A DNA stretch of 64,000 nt, taken from Polaromonas sp. (lineage in GTDB: Bacteria > Pseudomonadota > Gammaproteobacteria > Burkholderiales > Burkholderiaceae_C). The DNA is taken from the NCBI RefSeq assembly GCF_013817205.1, contig NZ_JACDDD010000010.1:1-64000 (forward strand), given 5' to 3'. Position numbers and translations under genes: made by a program. Shown here in pieces: positions 26,753 through 35,354 of the stretch. Position 1 is the stretch's first letter. Every line of letters begins with the position of its first letter. The notes beneath the pieces are model-generated. The model saw only the letters and a program-made list of their open reading frames with translations. It was not told where the DNA came from and did no database searches.

Positions 26753-27736
26753 TTACCCACCGAGCACCGCGGGGTTCAGCGGTGTCAGTGGTTTTTTGTC
26801 CTTGAAGAAACTGATCAGGTTGTCAGCCGCCAGATTCGCCATGGCCAGGCGCGTCGGCACGGTGGCGCTGGCGATGTGCGGCGTCATCACCACGTTGGGC
26901 ACGGTGAGCAGGTCGGGATCCACCTTGGGTTCTCCTTCAAACACGTCGAGACCGGCGGCGGCGATGGTCTTGTCGCGCAGGGCTTGGGCCAGCGCGGCAT
27001 CGTCCACTATGCCGCCGCGCGCGATGTTCACCAGCGTTGCGGTGGGTTTCATCATGGCCAGCTCGGCCGCGCCAATCGTGTGGTGCGAGGCAGGCGAATA
27101 CGGCAGCACCAGCACCACATGGTCGGCAGTTCTCAAGAGATCTTCCTTGCTCACGTAGCTGGCCTTGCATTCGGCTTCCAGCGTGACATCAAGGCGCGAA
27201 CGGTTGTGGTAAATCACCTTCATCCCAAAACCGTGGGCACCCCGTTTGGCAATGCCCTGCCCGATGCGGCCCATGCCCAAAATACCCAGCGTGCTGCCAT
27301 GGATGTCCGAGCCGGCGAACATGTCGTAGCTCCATTTGCCCCATTTGCCAGCGCGCAGAAAATGCTCGCTCTCGGTGACGCGGCGCGCCGTTGCCATCAG
27401 CAGCGCAAAACCAAAATCGGCAGTGGTTTCGGTTAGCACGTCCGGCGCGTTGGTGGCCAGCACACCGGCCGCGGTCATGGCGTCGATGTCGAAGTTGTTG
27501 TACCCCACCGCCATGTTGGCGCAGATCTTCAAGCGCGGGCAGGCGGCCAGCACTTCGGCATCAATGCGGTCTCCTCCCGTGGTGAAGGCGCCGTCCTTGT
27601 CCTTCAGCTTCTCCGCCAGCTCGGCCTTGGACCAGATGGCGTCGGACTGGTTGGCCTCGACCTCGAAGTGCTGCTCCAGGCGGCTGATGACTTCGGGGAA
27701 AATCGCGCGCGCGACGAGAATCTTGGGTTTGCTCAT
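26753..27736 (-). CDS. D-2-hydroxyacid dehydrogenase (glyoxylate/hydroxypyruvate reductase-like)
   Basis: 327 residues. NAD(P) binding is shown by LGILGMGRIGQGIAKRGAHG. The catalytic Arg/Glu/His set of the family is present: NIARGGIVDDAAL, DVFEGEPKVDP and MTPHIASAT. The pattern is closest to GhrB/GyaR-type reductases that convert glyoxylate to glycolate or hydroxypyruvate to glycerate; substrate choice is inferred. It is followed after 9 bp by rmuC and preceded after 10 bp by the NhaD-type gene, so the three are likely an operon. Confidence 0.88.
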   Translation of the reverse strand: MSKPKILVARAIFPEVISRLEQHFEVEANQSDAIWSKAELAEKLKDKDGAFTTGGDRIDAEVLAACPRLKICANMAVGYNNFDIDAMTAAGVLATNAPDVLTETTADFGFALLMATARRVTESEHFLRAGKWGKWSYDMFAGSDIHGSTLGILGMGRIGQGIAKRGAHGFGMKVIYHNRSRLDVTLEAECKASYVSKEDLLRTADHVVLVLPYSPASHHTIGAAELAMMKPTATLVNIARGGIVDDAALAQALRDKTIAAAGLDVFEGEPKVDPDLLTVPNVVMTPHIASATVPTRLAMANLAADNLISFFKDKKPLTPLNPAVLGG

Positions 27737-27746
27737 GATGTATTTC

Positions 27747-29156
27747 CTATTTGAACCAGATGAAGGTCATCACGACAAACAGGGGAATCAGCACCGCGCC
27801 TGACCAGGCCATGTAGCCGAAGAAGCTGGGCATGTTAACGCCGCGGTCCTCGGCAATCGCCTTGACCATCAGGTTGGGCGCATTGCCGATATAAGTGTTG
27901 GCGCCCATGAACACCGCACCGGCTGAAATGGCTGCCAGCGTCGGCGCCAGCGCACCCATCAACGCCTGCGGATCACCGCCGGCGGTATTGAAGAACACCA
28001 GGTAGGTCGGCGCATTGTCGAGAAAAGAACTCAAGGCGCCAGTAGCCCAGAAGTACATCGCGGGGTCGGGCTGTCCATCCGGCCGCGTGACCAGGGACAC
28101 CACGGCGCCGAATGGGCCGCTGGTACCGGCCTTGAGCATGGCAATCACCGGGATGATGGTTAGAAAGATACCGGCGAACAGCTTGGCAACCTCGGCCATC
28201 GGACCCCAGGAAAACTGATTGTCCTCGTGCACCTTGTCGGCGGTGAGCTTGAGCGACAGCAGCGTGATCGCAATCAGCCCGGCATCGCGCACCAAGCCCG
28301 GCAGTCCGACTTCGGTTCCGTAGATGTCGAACACCACGGGCGACTTCCAGAAACCACTGAGCAGTACCAGACCGGCGATACCCGCCAACAAACCGAAGTT
28401 AAAGGCGCCGTCGAAGCCCAGCCGCTGGGTGTCAGGCGTCGGGTCCACCGGTTGCACACCCTCGTTGCGATAAAACCAGTTGTCCAGCAGGTAGAAAATT
28501 ACGAGCAGGCTGCCGATCAGGAACAGGGTTTCCGGAAAGATGTGCTTGAGGGTCCAGAAAAAATCCACGCCCTTCAGGAAGCCGAGGAACAGCGGCGGGT
28601 CACCCAGCGGCGTCAGTGAGCCGCCGGCATTGGACACGATGAAGATAAAAAACACCACGATGTGCGCGCTGTGCTTGCGGTTGTCATTGGCGCGGATCAG
28701 TGGCCGGATCATCAGCATGGAGGCGCCGGTGGTGCCCATGAAACTCGCCAGCACGGCACCGATCAGCAGCAGGCCTGCGTTGAGCGCGGGACTGCCGTGC
28801 AGATTGCCGCGGATAAAAATACCGCCGGCGACGGTGAACAGCGCCGTCAGCAGGATGATGAACGGGATGTACTCCGCCACCAGCGCATGCACCAGGCTGA
28901 TACCGGCCACCGAGGGCCCGAACATCACGGCAAAGGGAATGAAAAATGCCAGCGTCCAGGCGGCGGCCACCTTGCCGAAATGGTGATGCCAGAAGGCAGG
29001 CATCAGCAAGGGCATCAGCGCGATGGACAGCAGCAGGCCGGCAAAGGGCACGCCCCACAGCGGCGAGAGCTGGCTGCCGTCGAAGTCGGCCGCCAGGGCC
29101 AGCCCCGGCCAGACCAGAACCAAAGCCGCGACAGCGGCCCAGCGTGATTTTTTCAT
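27747..29156 (-). CDS. nhaD: NhaD-type Na+/H+ antiporter
   Basis: 469 residues with about twelve membrane segments, ion-transporter superfamily. A cleavable-looking leader (MKKSRWAAVAALVLVWPGLALA) precedes the first helices. Typical NhaD blocks are FMGTTGASMLMIRPLIRAN, NAGGSLTPLGDPPLFLGFLK and GANTYIGNAPNLMVKAIAED. The reaction is exchange of cytoplasmic Na+ (or Li+) for protons. An arsenite or citrate permease is a less likely alternative. The ATG at 29156 is chosen over an in-frame start 18 bp upstream. Probably the first gene of a three-gene operon. Confidence 0.85.
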   Translation of the reverse strand: MKKSRWAAVAALVLVWPGLALAADFDGSQLSPLWGVPFAGLLLSIALMPLLMPAFWHHHFGKVAAAWTLAFFIPFAVMFGPSVAGISLVHALVAEYIPFIILLTALFTVAGGIFIRGNLHGSPALNAGLLLIGAVLASFMGTTGASMLMIRPLIRANDNRKHSAHIVVFFIFIVSNAGGSLTPLGDPPLFLGFLKGVDFFWTLKHIFPETLFLIGSLLVIFYLLDNWFYRNEGVQPVDPTPDTQRLGFDGAFNFGLLAGIAGLVLLSGFWKSPVVFDIYGTEVGLPGLVRDAGLIAITLLSLKLTADKVHEDNQFSWGPMAEVAKLFAGIFLTIIPVIAMLKAGTSGPFGAVVSLVTRPDGQPDPAMYFWATGALSSFLDNAPTYLVFFNTAGGDPQALMGALAPTLAAISAGAVFMGANTYIGNAPNLMVKAIAEDRGVNMPSFFGYMAWSGAVLIPLFVVMTFIWFK

Positions 29157-29201
29157 GGTATCTCCGAAGTTCAAGAAGCAGGGTCAGCCCCCGACCCTCA
29201 A

Positions 29202-30398
29202 TTATCCCGGTGAGGCGATGTCAAAAACCTGACGCAGATAGGCCAGGTATTTCTCGTCGTCACACATGTTTTTCGACGGCGTGTCCGACAGCTTGGCCAC
29301 CGGCTGGCCATTGCAGCGCACCATCTTGATGACGATCTGCAGCGGTTCGTAACCGAGGTCATTCGTCAGGTTGGTGCCTATGCCGAAAGCCAGCTGGCAG
29401 CGTCCCTTGAACTGCGAATACAGCTCCACGGTGCGCGGCACCGTCAGGCCGTCACTGAAGATCAGGGTCTTGGTTTTGGGATCGACGCGATTTTTGGCGT
29501 AATGCGCCAGCATGCGTTCGCCCCACTGGAAGGGGTCGCCACTGTCATGGCGCGCGCCGTCGAACAGCTTGCAGAAATACATGTCGAAGTCGCGCAGGAA
29601 GGCGCTCATGCCATAAACATCGCTGAGCGCAATGCCCAGGTCGCCACGGTACTCCTTCGCCCAGGACTCGAAACCGAACACCTGGCTGTCGCGCAGCCGC
29701 GGTCCGAGGGCCTGGCAGGCCTGCAAATACTCGTGCGCCATGGTGCCCAGCGGCGTCAGCCCAAGTTTCATGGCAAACAGCACATTGCTGGTGCCCGCAA
29801 ACTGGCCGTTGGAGCCGGTACCCAAGCGCGCGCTCAGGGTCCGCAACACCTCTTCATGCCAAGCCTTGCCAAAGCGGCGGCGTGTGCCGTAGTCGGCGAT
29901 CTTCAGCTCGGCCAGTCCGTTGGCCTTGAGTTGCCCGATCTTGGTGTCAAGGCGCTTGCGCCCTTCCATCACGTCGGCCAGCTTTTGCGTGTTCCGGAAG
30001 TAGACCTCGTTAATGATGGCCAGCACCGGAATCTCGAACAGGATGGTGTGCAGCCAGGGGCCTTCGATCACCACTTCGATCTCACCGGACGGCAGCGCGG
30101 TAACGCTGACGTATTTTTCGTTGAGGCGAAACAGGCCGAGGAAATCGACGAAGTCACTCTTGATGAAGCGCATGGCGCGCAGGTAAGCCAGTTCGGCGTC
30201 CTGGAACTGCAGGCTGCACAGCAAGCGTATCTCTTCGCGGATCTCGCGGACATACGGCGCCAGGTCACCCATGCCGGCCGCGCCCGCGTTGCGGCACTTG
30301 AAACGGTATTCGACCTGCGCACCGGGAAACTGGTGCAGCACGACCTGCATCATGGTGAATTTGTACAGGTCAGTGTCAAGCAGGCTGGTAATGATCAT
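29202..30398 (-). CDS. pncB: Nicotinate phosphoribosyltransferase
   Basis: 398 residues; makes nicotinate mononucleotide from nicotinate and PRPP in NAD salvage. The N-terminus [20 protein letters not shown] is the classical PncB start. The His loop (GTMAHE) and AFRDSG-equivalent [20 protein letters not shown] are visible, followed by [11 protein letters not shown] for the PRPP phosphate. Starts further upstream add unconserved residues. The gene appears monocistronic. Confidence 0.95.
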   Translation of the reverse strand: MIITSLLDTDLYKFTMMQVVLHQFPGAQVEYRFKCRNAGAAGMGDLAPYVREIREEIRLLCSLQFQDAELAYLRAMRFIKSDFVDFLGLFRLNEKYVSVTALPSGEIEVVIEGPWLHTILFEIPVLAIINEVYFRNTQKLADVMEGRKRLDTKIGQLKANGLAELKIADYGTRRRFGKAWHEEVLRTLSARLGTGSNGQFAGTSNVLFAMKLGLTPLGTMAHEYLQACQALGPRLRDSQVFGFESWAKEYRGDLGIALSDVYGMSAFLRDFDMYFCKLFDGARHDSGDPFQWGERMLAHYAKNRVDPKTKTLIFSDGLTVPRTVELYSQFKGRCQLAFGIGTNLTNDLGYEPLQIVIKMVRCNGQPVAKLSDTPSKNMCDDEKYLAYLRQVFDIASPG

Positions 30399-30475
30399 CG
30401 GCACATCCGTAAATTCATTTTTCGGGCGAATTGCTGCACTGAGCACCAGCGAACACCTTGCATTCGGCGGTGCTC

Positions 30476-30510
30476 GCAATCCTCACGTACCCCAAGTACG
30501 TTCCGGTTGC
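30476..30510. repeat. Imperfect inverted repeat upstream of pncB
   Basis: ACGTAC (30485-30490) and GTACGT (30496-30501) pair around CCCAA, and flanking GCAA/TTGC extends the stem imperfectly. Similar 'CTCACGTAC...GTACG' segments are common between genes in betaproteobacteria. It sits ~80 bp upstream of the pncB start. Role unknown. Confidence 0.5.
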
Positions 30511-30588
30511 TGCGCGCGGCGCGCCTTGCACTTCATCCCAAAAAAATGAATCTCTGGAAATGCCCGGCCCGCGTGCAATCAAAAAAAA

Positions 30589-30939
30589 TCAACCCAGAAA
30601 ATCAACCTCAAACAGCAGCGTGGCGTTAGGCGGAATCACGCCGCCGGCGCCGCGGGCACCGTAGCCGAGTTCGGCCGGGATCACCAAGCGACGCGTGCCG
30701 CCCACCGACATGCCCTGCACGCCCTCGTCCCAGCCCTTGATGACCTGGCCGGCGCCCAGTGAAAACTGGAACGGATCGCCCCGGTCTTTGCTCGAATCAA
30801 ACTTGGCACCCTGCACGCCATCGTTGTACAGCCAGCCGGTGTAATGCACACGGACGTTTTGGCCGGCCTTGGCGATCGCGCCGGTGCCGAGCACGGTGTC
30901 TTCGTATTGGAGGCCGGACGGTGTGGTGGTCAATGCCAT
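30589..30939 (-). CDS. FKBP-type peptidyl-prolyl isomerase
   Basis: 116 residues, a single cytoplasmic-type FKBP domain: GLQYEDTVLGTG at the start, VHYTGWLYNDG, KFDSSKDRGDPFQFSLGAGQ, VIKGWDEGVQGM and GYGARGAGGVIPPNATLLFE. These cover the conserved rotamase pocket (Tyr, Asp, Phe, Val-Ile, Trp, Tyr, Phe). No signal peptide is present from the ATG at 30939. Longer in-frame starts are rejected as they extend beyond the domain into unconserved sequence. Confidence 0.93.
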   Translation of the reverse strand: MALTTTPSGLQYEDTVLGTGAIAKAGQNVRVHYTGWLYNDGVQGAKFDSSKDRGDPFQFSLGAGQVIKGWDEGVQGMSVGGTRRLVIPAELGYGARGAGGVIPPNATLLFEVDFLG

Positions 30940-31036
30940 GATTGCTCTTTCAAAATGTGAGTTAGTTGCGCGGTTGCGCGAACCCCTGACTTTACCCGCT
31001 AGAGCCCACCTACCGGCTAGCGTTGGTTTTCCATAC

Positions 31037-31205
31037 AAGCCGGGGCCGCGGTTCCGGCTCCGCCGGGCCGCAGGCTGCGGCTCCGAGCCCGCCTGCGCGG
31101 GCTTGGACAGCCTTCAGATACGCCGCCTCTGGCGGCGTGGCGCCCTGCAAGGGCAGCGCCCTCATGGGCGGCAGCGCAGCACAGGCAAGGCAAGCGTGGG
31201 GGCTA
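31037..31205 (-). repeat. GC-rich palindromic intergenic element, copy A
   Basis: About 170 bp of clustered short hairpins (CCCGCC..GCGGGC, GCCGCC..GGCGGC, GCCCTGCAAGGGC) ending at GCGTGGGGGCT. Read on the minus strand it starts AGCCCCCACG and contains G+C hairpins like the element at 36411, so the two look like members of one family. It fills most of the gap between the FKBP and nitroreductase genes. Confidence 0.6.
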
Positions 31206-31206
31206 T

Positions 31207-31908
31207 TCAGTCCAGCCAGGTCGTGAATTCCCGCGGGCTCACGCGCGGGGTGCGGAAGGTGTTGACCAAGGCGCTGTCATCGGCGTAACCCAGCGCCATG
31301 CCGCAGACCAGCATTTCATCCGGTCCGGCGCCCACGTGCGGTAGGATGATGCTGGAAAAGCCATTCCAGGCGGCCTGCGGGCAGGTGTGCAGCCCATGGC
31401 CACGCGCAGCCACCATCAGGTTCTGCAAAAACATGCCGTAGTCCACCAGACTGCCACGCCCCATCACGCGGTCCAGCGTGAACATCAGGCCCACGGGCGC
31501 GTCGAAAAACGTGAAGTTGCGGTGATGCTGGGCATGCATCTTGTCCTTGTCGCCCTTGCCGATGCCGAGCAGGCCGTACAGGCCCCAGCCGTTCTCGCGG
31601 CGCCGGTCGATGTAGGGCGAGACCCATTTTTCAGGGTAGTAGGGGTACTCCTCCGGGTACTGCGCCGCCAGATCCGGGTTGGCGCGGATGGCGTCGTGCG
31701 CGCTGCAGACCTTGCCCACCAACGCGTCGCGGCTGGCGCCTTGCAGCACATAGACCTTCCAGGGCTGGGTATTGGTTCCGGACGGCGCGCGGCTGGCCAG
31801 CGTCAACAGATGTTCCAGCGTTTCGCGTGCAACCGGTGTGGGCAAAAAGGCCCGGGTCGACATGCGGCTGTCGATGGCCGCGTCCACGGCGTTCAGGGTT
31901 TCGGTCAC
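31207..31908 (-). CDS. Nitroreductase-family protein
   Basis: 233 residues from a GTG that overlaps the thioesterase stop (GTGA). The FMN-binding pattern is present: [40 protein letters not shown] and the Gly-rich MALGYAD near the end. Such enzymes reduce nitroaromatics, quinones or enones with NAD(P)H; the natural substrate is unknown. It is the third gene of the coupled deacetylase-thioesterase-nitroreductase set. Confidence 0.87.
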   Translation of the reverse strand: MTETLNAVDAAIDSRMSTRAFLPTPVARETLEHLLTLASRAPSGTNTQPWKVYVLQGASRDALVGKVCSAHDAIRANPDLAAQYPEEYPYYPEKWVSPYIDRRRENGWGLYGLLGIGKGDKDKMHAQHHRNFTFFDAPVGLMFTLDRVMGRGSLVDYGMFLQNLMVAARGHGLHTCPQAAWNGFSSIILPHVGAGPDEMLVCGMALGYADDSALVNTFRTPRVSPREFTTWLD

Positions 31909-32360
31909 TTGAGTTGTTCCAGTGCTGACAGGAGTTGGGAAGGCAAGGCGACGGGCCGACGCGTCTGTTTGTCGACGTAGACATGAATGAAATGCCCCTT
32001 GGCCGCAGTCAGTTCTGCGGACGGATCCGCGGGGTTTCCGGAGAACAGGCCGACTTCGTAACGCACGCTGGACTTGCCCACCTGCGCCACGCGGATGCCG
32101 GCGTGGACAGGGTCGGGAAAGGCCAGCGGCGCAAAGTAATTGCATTGGGTTTCAACCACCAGGCCGATCACCGCGCCCGCATGGATGTCGATGGCCCCGG
32201 ACTCGATCAGATAGCCATTGACGGCGGTGTCGAACCAGCTGTAGTACACGACGTTGTTGACGTGGCCATAAACATCGTTGTCTGACCAGCGTGTGCCGAT
32301 GGGGCGGAATACGGGATAGGCGCTGCGGGGCTCAGCTTGTGGGCGCGAGGGGGGATTCAT
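31905..32360 (-). CDS. Acyl-CoA thioesterase (4HBT hotdog fold)
   Basis: 151 residues. The hotdog motif [20 protein letters not shown] contains the catalytic Asp of 4-hydroxybenzoyl-CoA thioesterase/YbgC-type enzymes; the rest is the β-sheet, ending in [18 protein letters not shown]. It hydrolyses acyl-CoA thioesters, chain specificity unknown. The ATG at 32360 lies 5 bp after the deacetylase stop and the stop overlaps the nitroreductase start, so all three are translated from one message. Confidence 0.88.
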   Translation of the reverse strand: MNPPSRPQAEPRSAYPVFRPIGTRWSDNDVYGHVNNVVYYSWFDTAVNGYLIESGAIDIHAGAVIGLVVETQCNYFAPLAFPDPVHAGIRVAQVGKSSVRYEVGLFSGNPADPSAELTAAKGHFIHVYVDKQTRRPVALPSQLLSALEQLK

Positions 32361-32365
32361 CGCCG

Positions 32366-33322
32366 CTATTTTGCCAGCGCCCGCCAATGTTGCCAGTACT
32401 CCAGCGCAGCCCGGAAGGTATTGACCTGCACCTGAACCGTGTCCTCAATGTTGACGCCATACCCACCGGCCATGGCCAGCGCCAGCGGGATGCGGCGCCG
32501 GAAGGCCCAGTCGAAGACGCGCCGGTCACGCGCCTCCAGACCATCCCAGCTCAGTTTGAGTCGTCCCAAGCGGTCGCCTTCGTGCGGGTCAGCGCCAGCG
32601 AGGTATATCACCAGACCCGGTGAAAACCGCCGGTCCAGTTCGTCCATCGCAAGTCCCAGCGCGTGCAGATAGGCGTCATCGCGGCAGCCGTCGGGCAGTT
32701 CCACGTCCAGGTCGCTGGCCTCCTTGTGGAAGGGAAAGTTCTTCTGGCCGTGCAGGGACAGCGTGAACACGCTCGGGTCGCGGCTGAAAATGCTGGCCGT
32801 GCCGTTGCCCTGGTGCACGTCGAGGTCGATGATGGCAACCTGCAGTGGAGGCTGCCCGCTGCGGCGCAGCCGCGCATGCTCTACCTGCATCAGCCGTGCG
32901 GCGATGGCGGCGTCGTTGAACACACAAAAGCCGCTGCCTTTGGACGCCGACGCATGGTGGGTGCCGCCGGCCATGTTGGCGGCCATCCCCTCCGCCGGCT
33001 GGCCGCCCAAGCCCATGGCGACGCGCGCAGCAGCCACCGTGGCACCGGCCGAGCGGCGCGAGCGCTCCACCATGGCAGCGCTCCAGGGGAAACCGATCTC
33101 GCGCATGGCCGCAGCGCTCAGGCTGCCGTCCACCACGGCCTGGATATAAGCCGGGTCGTGCGCCAGCGCCAGTTCACCGTCGCTGACCGGCAGCGCCACA
33201 CCCGGCCGTACCTGCGGCAGTTCGAGCGCCACGCGATCACGCAGGCGCGCGTACTTGCCCATGGGGAAACGGTGCCCGTCCGGCAAGGGCAACACGAAGT
33301 GGTCGGCGTAGAAAGCTTGCAT
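32366..33322 (-). CDS. Histone deacetylase-superfamily amidohydrolase
   Basis: About 318 residues from the ATG at 33322; in-frame starts at 33361 and 33370 are possible. The fold is that of class II HDAC-like bacterial deacetylases: [20 protein letters not shown] (His-His charge relay), [17 protein letters not shown] (zinc Asp/His), [14 protein letters not shown] (zinc Asp) and AMAGGYG near the end. Bacterial members act on acetylpolyamines or other acetyl-amides, and AcuC on acetyl-lysine. It heads the three-gene set. Confidence 0.87.
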   Translation of the reverse strand: MQAFYADHFVLPLPDGHRFPMGKYARLRDRVALELPQVRPGVALPVSDGELALAHDPAYIQAVVDGSLSAAAMREIGFPWSAAMVERSRRSAGATVAAARVAMGLGGQPAEGMAANMAGGTHHASASKGSGFCVFNDAAIAARLMQVEHARLRRSGQPPLQVAIIDLDVHQGNGTASIFSRDPSVFTLSLHGQKNFPFHKEASDLDVELPDGCRDDAYLHALGLAMDELDRRFSPGLVIYLAGADPHEGDRLGRLKLSWDGLEARDRRVFDWAFRRRIPLALAMAGGYGVNIEDTVQVQVNTFRAALEYWQHWRALAK

Positions 33323-33457
33323 GGATCGGATGGATTCGAAAGCCCGGCGAAAGGGGAGCATTGTGGCCACAAGGCGGAAAGTTCGTCTTTGGCGGCCCCT
33401 GTCAGCTCAGCCACAGGGCGAAACATCAGCGTGCCAGATAGAGCCTCACCCCTAATA

Positions 33458-33472
33458 TGCTGCACTGCAGCA
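33458..33472. promoter_or_regulatory. PhaR-type site 1 at the phasin promoter
   Basis: TGCTGCACTGCAGCA is a near-perfect palindrome matching the TGC-rich sites bound by the PHB regulator PhaR. It overlaps the region just upstream of the -35 element. Confidence 0.75.
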
Positions 33473-33480
33473 AAAACACC

Positions 33481-33508
33481 TTGCAAACGCCCGGGTAATC
33501 CCTATACT
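33481..33508 (+). promoter_or_regulatory. Sigma-70 promoter of the phasin gene
   Basis: TTGCAA (33481-33486) and TATACT (33503-33508) are separated by 16 bp. Both match the -35/-10 consensus well, and the pair is flanked by two PhaR-type palindromes. Confidence 0.75.
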
Positions 33509-33517
33509 TGAGTCATG

Positions 33518-33531
33518 TTGCAGTGCAGCAA
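33518..33531. promoter_or_regulatory. PhaR-type site 2 at the phasin promoter
   Basis: TTGCAGTGCAGCAA is the inverted counterpart of site 1 and overlaps the expected transcription start. Binding here should block initiation. Confidence 0.75.
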
Positions 33532-33609
33532 TCGACAAAAGCAAACCAGCAGATTGTCCAGCAGCGCAACTATTTGAAATCATTAACTACCTATATCGGA
33601 GATTTAAAT

Positions 33610-34152
33610 ATGTTGACCGCTGAACAAATCATGGCTTCCCACAAAGCAAACATCGAAACCCTGTTTGGTCTGACCAGCAAGGCTTTCGAAGGCGTCGAGA
33701 AACTGGTTGAACTCAATGTCCAGGCCTCCAAGGCTGCCCTGGCTGAGTCCGCCAACCACACCCAGTCGCTGATGGGCGTCAAGGACGCACAGGAACTACT
33801 GGCCCTGCAAGCCGGCCTGTTCCAGCCTCTGGCTGAAAAGACCGCTGCCTACAGCCGTCACCTGTATGACATCGCCACCGCTACTGGTGCTGAAGTCGGC
33901 AAGTCCTTCGAGGGCCAGGCTGCCGAAGCCCAGGCCAAATTCATGGGCCTCGTCGACAGCGCTTCCAAAAATGCACCTGCCGGTTCCGAAACCGCCGTTG
34001 CCGTGATGAAAAGCGCCGTGGCTGCCGCCAACAACGCTGTCGAATCCATGCAGAAAGCCGTCAAACAAGCCACCGACATGGCTGAAGCCAACTTCACCGC
34101 TGTGACCAACACCGCCGTGAACGCTTCCAAGACCGCTTCGAAAAAGCGCTGA
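33610..34152 (+). CDS. phaP: Phasin (PHB granule-associated protein)
   Basis: 180 residues. A phasin_2-like amphipathic helical protein, rich in Ala and Lys with no Cys: [20 protein letters not shown] at the start and a TKASKKR-like basic tail. Phasins coat polyhydroxyalkanoate granules and control their number and size. GGAG lies ~8 bp before the ATG. The promoter has two TGC-rich palindromes matching PhaR operators, so derepression when PhaR is bound to polymer is expected. No phaC or phaA is in the window. Confidence 0.92.
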   Translation: MLTAEQIMASHKANIETLFGLTSKAFEGVEKLVELNVQASKAALAESANHTQSLMGVKDAQELLALQAGLFQPLAEKTAAYSRHLYDIATATGAEVGKSFEGQAAEAQAKFMGLVDSASKNAPAGSETAVAVMKSAVAAANNAVESMQKAVKQATDMAEANFTAVTNTAVNASKTASKKR

Positions 34153-34263
34153 TTTTTACGGGGCTTGAATTCGCCGGCGGCAACGCCAGCTGATTCCCGT
34201 CAAGGGCAAGCCCCTGCCAGTTGTCTCCTCGGGTCCTTCCAGAAATCAGTTCACGGACCCCTT

Positions 34264-34293
34264 AAAGCCTGATCGCAAGAGCGGGCTTTTTTT
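34264..34293 (+). terminator. Intrinsic terminator after phaP
   Basis: The stem AAGCC/GGCTT extended by CGC/GCG with a bulge is followed by eight T. It lies ~110 bp after the stop. Confidence 0.65.
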
Positions 34294-34299
34294 TGGTCA

Positions 34300-34354
34300 T
34301 TTTGGCCTCTGGCCCCCGTCCCGAATGCGTCACCAGCTATCAAAAACGTAGCAT
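34300..34354 (+). repeat. Dispersed repeat, copy 8 (3' of patatin gene)
   Basis: Forward copy: TTTTGGCCTCTGGCCCCCGT, CCGAATGCGTCACC, AGCTATCAAAAACGTAGCA. It ends exactly at the patatin stop codon, with which it abuts. Confidence 0.85.
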
Positions 34355-35322
34355 CAACGGGTCTGCAGCGTGGCCAGCCGGGCACGCAGGGCTGGCAGTG
34401 CGGCGAGCATGGCGGCGCGCCCCGCATCCATGGCGCGCTGGCGCGCCGAGAAGTCCGCACTTTTGAGGCCAAGCTGCGAAGGCTGCACCAGCACATCCGC
34501 GTCCTTGAGCTCATAATGGTTGATGCTTTTGCCCATGATGGCAAAGGTCTGCAGCAGGATCTGCAAGGTGCCATCGGCCGGGTTGGCCTCGGGCGGAGCC
34601 GAGATGTCCACGGCAATCACCAGGTCGGCGCCCATCTGCCGCGCAAAACGCACCGGCACCGGCGAGACCAGGCCGCCATCCACATATTCGCGGCCATTGA
34701 TCTTCACGGGTACAAACACCGCCGGCACGGAACTGGACGCACGCACCGCCGTGCCGGTGTCGCCACGCTGGAACAGCATGGCCTGCCCACTATGGAGGTC
34801 GGTGGCGACTATGCCCAGCGGGATCGCCATGTTTTCCATCCGCCGCCCTGCCACCAGCCCGTTCACGTAGCGGGCCAACGCTTCGCCGCGAAGCATGCCG
34901 CGCCCGAAGATGGGCAGCATCCAGTCGGTGATGGCTACCTCCTCCATGGTCAACGCCGTCTGCTGCAGTTGTGCAGAGGTTTGGCCACTGGCATACAACG
35001 CGGCAACCAGGCTGCCGGCCGAGGTGCCGACCACCAGCGAGGGCTTGAGGCCGGCTTCTTCCAGTGCGGCAATCACACCGACATGCGCGAACCCGCGCGC
35101 CGCGCCGCCACCCAGCGCCAGGCCGATTTTGACCGGCTTGGCCGAGGCCACAGGGGCCGCCGGGGGCACGCCAGTTCCGGTTGTCGCACACCCGCCCAGC
35201 AGCAGCACGGTTGTTGTCCCCAGCGCGGCCAGCACCGCACGGCAGAGCACCGCTGCCGCAAGCCATGCCCTCGCCGCCCCACAGGTCTTGCGATTGAGAT
35301 CAATTCTTGTTTGTATTAACAT
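34354..35322 (-). CDS. Patatin-like phospholipase lipoprotein (RssA-type)
   Basis: About 322 residues. A signal peptide ends in a lipobox (LLLGGC). The patatin domain follows: LALGGGAARGFAHVGVI (oxyanion hole), GTSAG (nucleophile Ser) and YVDGGLVSPVP (catalytic Asp). Hydrolysis of phospholipid acyl esters is expected, probably in the periplasm because of the lipoprotein signal. An in-frame start at 35337 is possible. It is divergent from fbpA with only ~32 bp between them. The stop abuts a dispersed-repeat copy. Confidence 0.87.
   Translation of the reverse strand: MLIQTRIDLNRKTCGAARAWLAAAVLCRAVLAALGTTTVLLLGGCATTGTGVPPAAPVASAKPVKIGLALGGGAARGFAHVGVIAALEEAGLKPSLVVGTSAGSLVAALYASGQTSAQLQQTALTMEEVAITDWMLPIFGRGMLRGEALARYVNGLVAGRRMENMAIPLGIVATDLHSGQAMLFQRGDTGTAVRASSSVPAVFVPVKINGREYVDGGLVSPVPVRFARQMGADLVIAVDISAPPEANPADGTLQILLQTFAIMGKSINHYELKDADVLVQPSQLGLKSADFSARQRAMDAGRAAMLAALPALRARLATLQTR
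35293..35311. promoter_or_regulatory. Candidate Fur box before fbpA
   Basis: ATTGAGATCAATTCTTGTT matches 14 of 18 fixed positions of the variant Fur pattern AATGAGAATNATTCTCATT. It lies ~44 bp before the fbpA start, within the first codons of the divergent patatin gene. Confidence 0.5.
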
Positions 35323-35354
35323 CCAGATATCCGCCACTTCATTTAACTGATTCC

